This document shows, piece after piece, positions 57,601 through 64,000 of a stretch of 64,000 bases of DNA (position 1 is its first letter; each line of letters begins with the position of its first letter). Position numbers and translations under genes: made by a program. This stretch comes from Candidatus Methylomirabilis lanthanidiphila (GTDB lineage Bacteria; Methylomirabilota; Methylomirabilia; Methylomirabilales; Methylomirabilaceae). The DNA lies in assembly GCA_902196205.1 (NCBI GenBank), contig CABIKM010000001.1, positions 1 through 64,000 of the forward strand. The letters run 5' to 3'. Under the pieces are notes generated by a model. The model was not told where the DNA came from and made no database searches. It worked only from the letters and a program-made list of their open reading frames with translations.

Positions 57601-57809
57601 GAGTTGCCAGAAGCCGCCTGAAGGATTGGAGATGCATAACAATCACTGATCCCCAGTTCATAGAGATAGGACACCAACTGCTTGGCATCATCAAAGGTAA
57701 AGACCGGTTGGAATTGAAGGCGGTAGGTAGCTACCGGGAACCTGCGCATCGCAGAAAGGGTCCCGCGGGCACCTTCGAACATCTCATCCACTACACGCAA
57801 CGTTGCCAT
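54681..57809 (-). CDS. treY: Malto-oligosyltrehalose synthase
   Basis: Isomerises the reducing end of maltodextrin to a trehalose unit. 1042 residues, somewhat longer than many TreY proteins. VATYRLQFQPVFTFDDAKQL, SYGYGISHHNLVNPELGGE and GLILDWVPNHMGISG are diagnostic for the family. GGLRIDHPDGLYDP contains the catalytic Asp; the WALLATSTHDTKRSEDVRAR segment (here YALLATSTHDTKRSEDVRAR) and PGIPDIYQGNE near the end are intact. It is the first gene of the operon; an internal ATG (57749) is an alternative start. Confidence 0.94.
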   Translation of the reverse strand: MATLRVVDEMFEGARGTLSAMRRFPVATYRLQFQPVFTFDDAKQLVSYLYELGISDCYASPILQAASGNSYGYGISHHNLVNPELGGERGFNEFVGELKRHGMGLILDWVPNHMGISGSTNVWWLDVLENGPSSPYAHYFDIDWTPVKAELRNKVLLPILSDQYGKVLENQEFLLTFAEGAFTVWYQDRKLPIEPGQYTQILQYRLDALGELLGGENPHFLEFQSIITALSHLPPTTDTDSEKVVERQREKEVIKKRLAKLSDECADVKQFIRENVNIFNGNKGDPQSFDLLDSLLAAQVYRVAFWRVAGEEINYRRFFDINDLAAIRMENPHVFQETHKLIFRLIGERKVGGLRIDHPDGLYDPTEYFRRLQRVVFLAACRNLLESNAQYMDNDWKTAEAQLLKRYDEECEGERQSPFRRAFYIIAEKILMRGERLPEWWAVDGTTGYDFLNHLNGLFVDSANGKRLEDICSRFTNLKIDFRRLTYETKKLIMQTAMSGEINVLGHRLNRISEKNRWSRDFTLFSLTDALREIIACFPVYRTYVGPSDASISDGDRSAIYRAVAMAKRRNPTINVSIFDFIRDILCLRFPDYLESQDQREQRDFVMKFQQCTSPVMAKGVEDTAFYIYNRLLSLNEVGGNPEEFGVSLTTFHRANAQRRELWPYALLATSTHDTKRSEDVRARINVLSEIPDEWKACLGRWGKLNRKKKPLIDDQPAPDRNDEYLLYQTLLGAWPFESIDQTAGSMFKDRIQRYMEKATKEAKVHTSWINPNKAYDDALQAFVDAILDDSKRNPFLDELKAFQRGVAAYGIYNSLSQVLLKLTSPGIPDIYQGNEILDFSLVDPDNRRPVDYEARRRMLKTLKDQIARPDGDLAEVARELLSGKEDGRIKLFVTHLTLRYRRAHQELFLEGDYLPLEGRGSRQDHLCAFTRKSNDQLIVVVAPRFFSRLTWTPKMGIVSRVPQMLAATFFSRLAQFPEEPPIGEEVWQDASLVLPDGTAGQCYRNIFTGETVTAVESEGVAALPLSHIFASFPVALLELST

Positions 57810-57959
57810 CTACGTTACCTGAGTCATCCGAAATCTCTTTCATTATAGCATGCTACGGCAGCCTCATTTCTCGAGCACCATCTTCTCGCCTTCCTTTTTG
57901 GCTTTGCCGCTCTCACGTGGCGAAGGGATCACTCTTTGTCAATCATCATTCACAAGGAG

Positions 57960-57993
57960 AAAAGGCGACTCTCATTTGGGAGAGTCGCCTTTT
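57960..57993 (-). terminator. Intrinsic terminator of the first small exported protein gene
   Basis: AAAAGGCGACTCTC and its reverse complement form a 14-bp stem with a 6-base loop. On the minus strand it ends in a T-run and lies about 20 bases after the stop of the gene at 58013-58369. Confidence 0.88.
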
Positions 57994-58012
57994 CCGGCCT
58001 GTTCGGATCGGC

Positions 58013-58369
58013 TCAATCCTTTGTGATGGACTGAGCGGTCAGTGTCCCGTCAGCCTCGGTGTAACTTACTGTCACCTTGTCGCCCGGCCTGAGGTTCGCC
58101 AGAGCCCCTGTAGCGTGCTCCACGACGTTGAAGGCCATCTCCTGCTCTTCCAGGAAGTCGGTAAAAATGTGGCTGATCAACATGGCGGCCTTCTTCGTCA
58201 TACGGAAGGTCATGTCCGTAGCCCCAGTATTGATCACCAGCACCTTCGCAAGGGGCTCTGCCGAGACCACCTCGCCGGTAATTGTCTTTACCGCAGCAAA
58301 GGCTGTACCGATAAGGAACGCAAGGGTCGCCAGGATGGCGATCATGGTTGCTACCACTTTTTTCGGCAT
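58013..58369 (-). CDS. Small exported protein with beta-rich domain, paralogue 1
   Basis: 118 residues with a signal peptide (basic start, then TMIAILATLAFLIGTAFA with an AFA cleavage site). The mature part starts VKTITGEVVSAEPLAKVLVI and ends LRPGDKVTVSYTEADGTLTA, a compact beta-barrel-like pattern. AGGAGG lies about 9-13 bases before the ATG. It is not assigned to a named family. It resembles the next gene in signal peptide, ITGEV start, PGD motif and ending, so the two are paralogues. Probably periplasmic. Confidence 0.8.
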   Translation of the reverse strand: MPKKVVATMIAILATLAFLIGTAFAAVKTITGEVVSAEPLAKVLVINTGATDMTFRMTKKAAMLISHIFTDFLEEQEMAFNVVEHATGALANLRPGDKVTVSYTEADGTLTAQSITKD

Positions 58370-58667
58370 GGATGGTTCACCTCCTTATGATATAGGTTTA
58401 ATTTGCAAGCTCCATGCCACAATCGAGCGCCGCATCTCTCGTCGTGACCAACTTCTCGATTTTTACGAACTGTTTGGATAACGTTCGAGCGTGAACTCTG
58501 GATACCTCGATCTCCTCTGCACACATTAGCGGGCAAGACCTAAACAGTGGCCTATAAAGGTTACCTTATAAGAATTTCATAGTTCAGTATCAGTGAAGAT
58601 CCTCCACATTCGATCATCGAATAATGCGAGGCTAACATTGCAATCTGAAGCTCAACCATCATAAGGG

Positions 58668-58702
58668 AAAAAGGCGGCTCTCATTACGAGAGCCGCCTTT
58701 TT
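58668..58702 (-). terminator. Intrinsic terminator of the second small exported protein gene
   Basis: AAAAAGGCGGCTCTC, a 5-base loop, and the reverse complement form a 15-bp stem with a T-run on the minus strand. Nearly the same sequence as the terminator at 57960-57993, differing at one stem position with compensatory change. Confidence 0.88.
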
Positions 58703-58720
58703 CAACCCTTTCGCATCGGC

Positions 58721-59053
58721 TTAACTGCCGGCAGGAAGCTTCCTGATAGACTCAGCGGTAAGCATCCAGCTAGGACCATCATGATAATTAGCAGGTGAGA
58801 AATCACTGAGGAAACTGCCTGTCGCCACTGTCACCATGTCACCCGGGTTAACAGTAGCCAAAGCCATTGCAGCCCGGTCTATCGCAGTGAAGGTCACCGG
58901 AAACCCCGAAACATTTATCGTCAGTTCCTGCCAGGAATGGTTTACCGAGATCACCTCACCGGTGATCATGTGAAGCGCAGACGCCACGCCACCCAAGGAA
59001 AGGACTAACAACATTGCACCGAGGGCGACCACCGCTTTTCGCCACATGGACAT
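58721..59053 (-). CDS. Small exported protein with beta-rich domain, paralogue 2
   Basis: 110 residues; signal peptide (VVALGAMLLVLSLGGVASA) and a mature part that starts MITGEVISVNHSWQELTINV and contains NPGDMVTVATG and LTAESIRKL. Same plan as the gene at 58013-58369, with low overall identity, so an old tandem duplication. GGAGGTGA lies immediately before the first ATG, leaving the second ATG two codons later as a possible start. Function unknown. Confidence 0.78.
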   Translation of the reverse strand: MSMWRKAVVALGAMLLVLSLGGVASALHMITGEVISVNHSWQELTINVSGFPVTFTAIDRAAMALATVNPGDMVTVATGSFLSDFSPANYHDGPSWMLTAESIRKLPAGS

Positions 59054-59384
59054 TCACCTCCCTTCGTATCAACCATAGGTCGCAGATAAGGTCACATCAA
59101 GGGAAGCGCACAAAAAGGATGCGTTCGCCAGCAAAATTAGGGTACTTGGATCATCCGAGTTGCCTTCCCTGGAGGGGCGGATTATTTCAAAGCGGGCAGC
59201 CGGCCGTCCGAAGGATCAATTGATCCAGCGGAATTAGAGGCTCTGCGTGAAGCTACTGAGGAGTCAGGGCGTGACTGATCGTTGCGCTGCACTCTCCGCC
59301 ATTGGCGAAAGCAGTGCTCCCGGGGGAAGGCTGCCGAACTATAAGTGAGCCGCGAGCTTCCAGCGAGTGGGCGCCAGTGCCGGG
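59054..59384. other. 330-bp stretch without a confident gene
   Basis: A plus-strand frame at 59141-59278 reads RVAFPGGADYFKAGSRPSEG, then PAELEALREATEESGRD and stop, which has coding-like composition but no start codon with a ribosome site and no family I recognise. It may be debris. Nothing else stands out. Confidence 0.3.
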
Positions 59385-59630
59385 TTAGGCTGGAATCTGT
59401 ATCTTTTCGTACAGAAACTCAGGGGCGAAATCGGCTCCATTCGGCCAACAGAGCGTGTGGAAATCGGGGTGTACGGTAAACTTCTGGAAGACCGCAATGT
59501 CCTTGAGGGGCTCGAATATCTCACCGTAGAGTTCCTCCCTCAAATTCACGTCACCCTCTGTTCCATCCTCAAAGCGGATATGAATGGTGAAATCATGCGT
59601 GTATCGGGCTTCAACAACTTTCGGTATCAT
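59385..59630 (-). CDS. DUF2442 protein
   Basis: 81 residues from the ATG at 59630, with GGAG about 7 bases upstream. IPKVVEARYTHDFTIHIRFE, then GDVNLREELYGEIFEPLKD and FHTLCWPNGADFAPEFLYE match DUF2442. DUF2442 genes commonly follow DUF4160 genes, as here (4 bases between them). The pair has been proposed as a toxin-antitoxin-like module; the activity is not clear. Confidence 0.85.
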   Translation of the reverse strand: MIPKVVEARYTHDFTIHIRFEDGTEGDVNLREELYGEIFEPLKDIAVFQKFTVHPDFHTLCWPNGADFAPEFLYEKIQIPA

Positions 59631-59634
59631 CGCT

Positions 59635-59892
59635 CTACTCCAACGGTGCAATCTTGTTGGCGGGACGTCCCGCCTGAATCAATGTCCAGTCCGCGAGAAG
59701 TTCATCATGGTGTAGATCGAGCCACTCCAGAACGTGACGCAAAGCCCGTTTTGGAAAATCTCCATGCACGACCCCGCTCTGTATCTCAACCGTGATCTGG
59801 TAGTCTCCATATACCGCGTGGAAATGCGGCGGCGCATGTTCGCGCGAAAATATGCCGATGACGATCCCTAAGAATCTCGACAGTTCAGGCAT
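59635..59892 (-). CDS. DUF4160 protein
   Basis: 85 residues. The FGIVIGIFSREHAPPHFHAVYG-like segment (here GIVIGIFSREHAPPHFHAVY) with the HAPPHFH motif defines DUF4160, followed by VEIQSGVVHGDFPKRALRHV and a final LEWLDLHHDELLADWTL helix. It is the first gene of the pair with DUF2442. His-rich motif suggests metal or phosphate binding, which is inference. Confidence 0.87.
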   Translation of the reverse strand: MPELSRFLGIVIGIFSREHAPPHFHAVYGDYQITVEIQSGVVHGDFPKRALRHVLEWLDLHHDELLADWTLIQAGRPANKIAPLE

Positions 59893-59930
59893 TGATAATA
59901 TTGTATCAGTACCGCGCTATTTCTTCGACA

Positions 59931-60011
59931 GCATAACGAAAAGCTTGAGCACCGAGCGAAGGCGGCGCGAAACGCCGACGTAGCGAGTCCGCCTCCAAGC
60001 GCTTGTTAGGC
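59931..60011 (-). other. attC recombination site of an integron-like cassette
   Basis: On the minus strand it opens GCCTAAC, continues with AAGCGCTTGGAGGCGGAC, a variable centre, then GTGCTCAAGC and closes GTTATGC. The outer 7-base cores (R-double-prime and R-prime) and the inner imperfect stem are the attC architecture, 81 bp long. It directly follows the reading frame of the cassette gene, whose restored stop codon (TAA) lies inside the first core, as is typical. Confidence 0.82.
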
Positions 60012-60474
60012 ATCTTTTACTCCAAGCTCTTTACGAGCCAACTCTTTAATCTCTGCTAAACACTTTTGAATTGCAGCGTATTCTTGATCGGCGTGGTCAA
60101 ACCCTGACTCGGCATTCCGGGCTTGGCACAGTTTGTTTCTCCATTTCTATAACTGCCTCATACACCTTGGGGGATACGAGGAATGAAGAGGCATCTGCTA
60201 TGCGCCAGACATTCCGCCTAGCTTCTTTGTATTTTTTCCAGTATTCATCCGTATCCGCTTTAGCAATTTCTCTACTCTCGATTGCGGCATCGAGATACTC
60301 GCTTGGATACCACTTCATATGATGCAGCGCCTCAACAAGCTCACTGTATGCATTCGCCTTGCGTTCCCACCAATTTTCAGAGCGAAATCTGCGGGTTGCT
60401 ATATATGCCGCTAGGCACGCACCACCAACTGTGATTGCAGCTTGAGCAAGAAACTTTGCGATTTCAGCGTCCAT
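60006..60474 (-). pseudogene. Integron cassette gene, frameshifted near its 3-prime end
   Basis: Starting at the ATG at 60474, 12 bases after a GTTAGGC core site, the frame encodes a membrane-anchored helical protein: AQAAITVGGACLAAYIATRR as an N-terminal transmembrane helix, then charged helices ending VYEAVIEMEKQ. The open frame stops at 60097, but a different frame continues QARNAESGFDHADQEYAAIQ and CLAEIKELARKELGVKDA and ends in the attC core. One extra A near 60129-60143 explains the break. The repaired protein would have 155 residues. Family unknown. Confidence 0.6.
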
Positions 60475-60770
60475 TCAAGATGCCTAACTATTAGTGAGCC
60501 GCCCCTGAAACCGACAAAGGCTGGCGGCCTACTCCTGAATCGACTCGACTCACAAACAACGAATTAGCTTGTAATCTCCCACACTTAGCCCAACCGGTTA
60601 AGCGTATTCTGGCCGACACATGCTGCCGGCTTCGGCGGCGTATCCCGGTCGGCCTATAGCTGATGAGAAAGATATCGGCTGCCTCCGATAGCATTGCCGT
60701 TTATACCGGAGGGAATCGTCATGCTATTATAGCGTGGCGTGGTTGAGCGACGAAAAAGGATTGGCGAGGA
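60475..60770. other. Cassette upstream flank and helicase leader region
   Basis: It holds the cassette core GCCTAAC (60482-60488) and, further on, imperfect GCCGCC/GGCGGC symmetry and a GCTTAAC-like motif on the minus strand that could be the far end of a second, degenerate attC. No gene recognised. The promoter of the helicase gene should lie near its right end. Confidence 0.4.
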
Positions 60771-63749
60771 ATGGTGGAAGAGCCTCAAGTGATCTCAGCA
60801 CAAAATCCTGCGATGGGTGTGGATGGCCTGAACGCGGCCCAGCAGGCGGCGGTCGTGCATGGCGATGGGCCGTTGCTCGTCATCGCCGGCGCCGGGACGG
60901 GAAAGACGACGGTCATCGCCCGTCGGATCGCCCACCTGATCACCGGCAAACAGGCCCGACCGGACCAGATCCTCGCCCTGACCTTTACCGAAAAGGCAGC
61001 GGCGGAGATGGAGCGCCGCGTCGACCTGCTGGTTCCGTACGGCTTCACCGATACCTGGATCTCTACCTTTCACGCCTTCGGCGACCGCGTTCTGCGGGAG
61101 CATGCCTTGGAAATCGGTCTGAGCCCCGACTTCCGCCTGCTCACGGAGCCGGAGCAGGTGATCTTTTTTCAGGAGCATCTGTTCGAGCTTCCCCTCGACT
61201 ATTTCCGGCCGCTCGGCAATCCGATGAAGCATGTCCAGGCATTGCTGAAACTGTTCAGTCGAGCCAAGGACGAGGACGTCGGCCCGGACCAATATGCGGC
61301 GTTCGCTGAGGAGTTGGTTTGTCGGGCGGCGGCGGCGACTCCTGATGACCAGGCGCTGGCGGAACGGGCCCAGCGGGAGACAGAGATCGCCCGAATCTAC
61401 CGGCAGTATCAGGAGTTGATGGCGCGGGAAGGGAAACTGGACTTCGGCGACCTGATGATGCGGACGCTCAGCCTGCTTCGGGAGCACCCGCTAGCGCTCC
61501 AACAGTTGCAAGCGCGCTTTCGATATATCCTGGTCGACGAGTTCCAGGATACCAACTATGCCCAGTTCCAAATCGTGAAGCTCCTGGCGGCCGCCCATCG
61601 GAATGTGACGGTGGTGGGGGACGACGACCAGTCGATTTTCAAGTTTCGAGGCGCCTCCATCAGCAACATCCTCGGCTTCCGCCGCGACTTTCCCGAGACA
61701 AAGACGGTGGTCCTGACGGAGAACTACCGCTCAACACCCGGTATTCTTGATGCCGCCTATCGCCTGATCCAGCACAACAATCCGGATCGGCTGGAGTATC
61801 AGGAAGGCGTGGACAAACGCCTCAGATCCTGCAACGGCGACGGCCCGACGGTTGACAGTATGGTCTTCCAGACCTATCTGGAGGAGGCTGATTGGGTGGC
61901 CGAACGGATCGAGGAGATGATGGAGACGAAGGCATGCGCGCCCGGTGACATCGCCATTCTGGTTCGGAGAAACAGCGATGCCGACCCGTTCCTGCGGGCG
62001 CTGAACATGAAGGGGATTCGCTGGAGCTTCAGCGGTGCGCGGGGCTTATACGACCGGGAGGAGATACGGCTGACGATCTCGTTCCTTCGTCTGCTGGCCG
62101 ATCCGTACGACTCCCTAAGCCTGTTTCATCTGGCCGGCTCCGAGATCTACGGTGTCCCGGCGACAGACCTGACCCTGTGCAACGCCCACGCCCGCCGGAA
62201 GCATCGGAGCCTCTACGAGGTGTTGCGCGATCTGACGCGGCAACCGGGGGCGCTCCCCGAGTTATCCGCCGTCTCACCAGAGGGGATCGCGGCCGCGACC
62301 GCCCTTCTGGATGACGTGCACCGCTATCTGAACAAAGCGACCCGGGAGGCGACCGGCCGGATCCTGTACGAGTTTCTGATGGAACAACCGGGTTACGGCA
62401 AACGCCTGGTGCAGTCGAACTCGTCCCGGGATCACCAACGGGTCGGCAACCTGGCTGCGTTCTTCGGGCTGGTGCAGCGATTCGGCGAGGTGGCGCCCCA
62501 GGATCGCGTCGCCGGTTTCGTACCCTACCTGACGACGCTGATCGAGGCGGGCGAAGACCCGCCCGTTGCCAACGAAGAGACGACAGAGGGGGCGGTCGCC
62601 GTCCTCACGCTCCACAAGGCTAAAGGACTCGAGTATGAGGCGGTATTTCTCGCGGGGCTGGTCGAGAAGCGGTTCCCTTCGATCGATCGGAAGGAGGCGA
62701 TTCCGCTCCCCGACGAGCTGATCAATGAGACGCTGCCGACCGGCGACTTTCACCTGCAGGAGGAGCGGCGGCTGTTCTATGTCGGGATAACCCGGGCCAA
62801 ACGGTATCTGTTCCTCACGCGGGCCAGGGATTACGGCACCAAGCGGGAATGGAAGCGCAGCCGGTTTCTGGCGGAAACGCTGGCGCTGCCGAAAGAGGAG
62901 GAGGAGCGCCCCTGGCATACTACGCCCGAGGCGGCCATCGGTCGCGGCGCGCCGCCGCCGCAGATCGAGGTCGGTCCCGGTGTCCGCGCCGATGCGCCGC
63001 TCACCCTCTCTCACTATCAGATCGACGATTACCTAACCTGTCCGTTAAAATATAAATATGTCCATCTCCTGCGGGTCCCGGTGCTTCGGGAGCATACGAT
63101 CGTCTATGGCGCCGCGTTGCACCGGGCCGTTCAGGCGTATAATACTCGGCGAATTCAGGGGCAGACGATGCCGCTTGAGGATCTGATCCACACCTTTGAG
63201 GCCCACTGGGTGAATGAAGGATTCATCTCTCGAGAACATGAAGAGCGACGGCTGCAGGAGGGCCGGGAGGCCCTCGCCCGGTTCCATGTCTATGCGGGAC
63301 CAAGGCAGCCGCCGGCGGCCGTCGAGAAACGGTTTCGGTTCGAGGTGGACGGCGATCTCGTCACCGGGTTTCTGGATCGGGTGGATGAGCGTGAGGGGGA
63401 ATTGATCATCACTGACTACAAGTCGTCGTCGGTCCGGGATCAGAAGGCAGCCGACAAAGACGCCCGGGAAAGCCGGCAGCTTGCGCTGTATGCGCTGGCC
63501 TACCGGGAGTCGGTGGGCCGCGTGCCGGACCGGGTAGAGCTGCACTTCCTGACCCCCGGCGGGGTCGTCGTCGGGCAGGCGGTCAAAAAAGACAAAGACC
63601 TCCAGGCGGCGATCGATCGGGTTCGGGAGGCCGCCGCCGGGATCCGGGCAGGTCTCTTCCCGGCAACACCGAGTCAATGGGACTGCGGCTTCTGCGCCTT
63701 CAGGGCCATCTGTCCCGCCACCGTCTGGGTCGGGGAGCGCCAGGGATGA
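60771..63749 (+). CDS. UvrD/PcrA-type helicase with C-terminal iron-sulfur PD-(D/E)XK nuclease domain
   Basis: 992 residues. The SF1A helicase has Walker A GAGTGKTT (from residue 40), VDEFQDTNYAQFQI as motif II, GDDDQSIFKFRGA as motif III, and LHKAKGLEYEAVFLAGLVE plus VGITRAKRYLFLTRAR as motifs V and VI. The C-terminal 250 residues form a RecB/AddB-like nuclease: YLTCPLKYKYVHLL, GFLDRVDEREGELIITDYKS and C-x2-C-x5-C (CGFCAFRAIC) that with the upstream Cys would hold a 4Fe-4S cluster. It probably processes DNA double-strand ends. No recC or addA partner is adjacent; it overlaps the next gene by 4 bases. Confidence 0.92.
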   Translation: MVEEPQVISAQNPAMGVDGLNAAQQAAVVHGDGPLLVIAGAGTGKTTVIARRIAHLITGKQARPDQILALTFTEKAAAEMERRVDLLVPYGFTDTWISTFHAFGDRVLREHALEIGLSPDFRLLTEPEQVIFFQEHLFELPLDYFRPLGNPMKHVQALLKLFSRAKDEDVGPDQYAAFAEELVCRAAAATPDDQALAERAQRETEIARIYRQYQELMAREGKLDFGDLMMRTLSLLREHPLALQQLQARFRYILVDEFQDTNYAQFQIVKLLAAAHRNVTVVGDDDQSIFKFRGASISNILGFRRDFPETKTVVLTENYRSTPGILDAAYRLIQHNNPDRLEYQEGVDKRLRSCNGDGPTVDSMVFQTYLEEADWVAERIEEMMETKACAPGDIAILVRRNSDADPFLRALNMKGIRWSFSGARGLYDREEIRLTISFLRLLADPYDSLSLFHLAGSEIYGVPATDLTLCNAHARRKHRSLYEVLRDLTRQPGALPELSAVSPEGIAAATALLDDVHRYLNKATREATGRILYEFLMEQPGYGKRLVQSNSSRDHQRVGNLAAFFGLVQRFGEVAPQDRVAGFVPYLTTLIEAGEDPPVANEETTEGAVAVLTLHKAKGLEYEAVFLAGLVEKRFPSIDRKEAIPLPDELINETLPTGDFHLQEERRLFYVGITRAKRYLFLTRARDYGTKREWKRSRFLAETLALPKEEEERPWHTTPEAAIGRGAPPPQIEVGPGVRADAPLTLSHYQIDDYLTCPLKYKYVHLLRVPVLREHTIVYGAALHRAVQAYNTRRIQGQTMPLEDLIHTFEAHWVNEGFISREHEERRLQEGREALARFHVYAGPRQPPAAVEKRFRFEVDGDLVTGFLDRVDEREGELIITDYKSSSVRDQKAADKDARESRQLALYALAYRESVGRVPDRVELHFLTPGGVVVGQAVKKDKDLQAAIDRVREAAAGIRAGLFPATPSQWDCGFCAFRAICPATVWVGERQG

Positions 63750-64000
63750 GAATCGGCATCGATCTCGATGATGTCCTGGCCGACTCGCTCCCGCATTACC
63801 TGCGGGCCTTTAACGCGCGCTTCGGCTTCGGGGTAGGGCTTGCGGACGCGGCCTGGCGGATCGCCGACCGGTTTCCCCAGATACCCCGCCAGGAGGCCGA
63901 CGACTTTTTCTCTGAGCTGATCGCGGACGGGTTCTTCTCGTCCCGCTCGCTCCTCCCGCACGCCAAAGAGGCGGTAGAAACCTTGGCCGACGACGGTCAT
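63746..64000 (+). CDS. HAD-superfamily 5'-nucleotidase-like protein (partial, continues beyond window)
   Basis: The ATG at 63746 overlaps the helicase stop (ATGA). The frame stays open to the window end (85 codons): MRIGIDLDDVLADSLPHYLR contains the HAD nucleophile motif DLDDV, and ADGFFSSRSLLPHAKEAVE fits the cap and linker of cytosolic 5'(3')-deoxyribonucleotidases and related NT5C proteins. Motifs II-IV are not in view. It is likely co-transcribed with the helicase. Confidence 0.75.
   Translation, partial: MRIGIDLDDVLADSLPHYLRAFNARFGFGVGLADAAWRIADRFPQIPRQEADDFFSELIADGFFSSRSLLPHAKEAVETLADDGH

Overview
The window is a GC-rich chromosomal segment of a diderm bacterium. It holds a complete type IV pilus assembly block, single-copy housekeeping genes (aroE, trpS, guaB, guaA, dnaE, def, mutY, tldD/pmbA) and a large glycogen/trehalose cluster with GH57 enzymes. 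The gene content and the abundance of short tandem intergenic repeats would suit an environmental lineage such as NC10 (Methylomirabilota), Nitrospirota or a deltaproteobacterium. This is an impression from gene content; there is no rRNA or tRNA gene here to anchor it.

Layout. 1-13.3 kb: aroE, then pilB-pilT-pilC-pilS-pilR, a sigma-54 promoter, pilA and minor pseudopilins (fimT/gspH-like, pilV, pilW, pilX), then the prepilin peptidase pilD. This is almost a self-contained pilus regulon, with the sensor kinase PilS and activator PilR just upstream of the -24/-12 promoter they should control. 13.3-20.9 kb: a glycosyltransferase remnant, xerD, a CCA-adding-type nucleotidyltransferase, an M50 metalloprotease with an apparent frameshift, trpS, guaB and guaA. 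20.9-23.5 kb and 27.1-29.3 kb: accessory patches around dnaE, with toxin-antitoxin pairs, a chimeric gene and a Cas4-like/DEDD nuclease fusion. 29.5-35.6 kb: pmbA/tldD, mutY plus a NUDIX gene, def, a PduO-type adenosyltransferase carrying an in-frame palindrome, and higBA.

35.6-42.2 kb is the most strongly accessory region: a mazEF-like pair, a long gene-poor stretch, then an approximately 5 kb block bounded by direct copies of an 85-bp repeat. The block carries a two-gene operon (DUF262/HNH protein plus AIPR protein) that I consider a candidate phage-defence module, a decayed integron-type integrase, and a second DUF433/DUF5615 toxin-antitoxin pair.

42.2-57.8 kb is a minus-strand storage/compatible-solute cluster: treY-treZ-DUF5752-treT, a DUF3536 GH57 protein, glgB, a GH57 glucanotransferase, mscS and a TPR gene. 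It couples glycogen branching and debranching to two independent trehalose routes, next to a mechanosensitive channel. 57.8-64 kb: two tandem paralogous small exported proteins with near-identical terminators, a DUF4160/DUF2442 pair, a solitary integron-like cassette with an attC site, a UvrD-type helicase-nuclease, and the start of a HAD nucleotidase that runs off the window.

A genome-wide theme is short-period repeats. At least three unrelated heptamer families (GTTCAAN, CCCTATA, GCTGANN) occur mostly as head-to-head inverted arrays between genes. One array lies inside dnaE and one forms the C-terminus of mscS. A separate family of roughly 95-bp hairpin repeats occurs four times.
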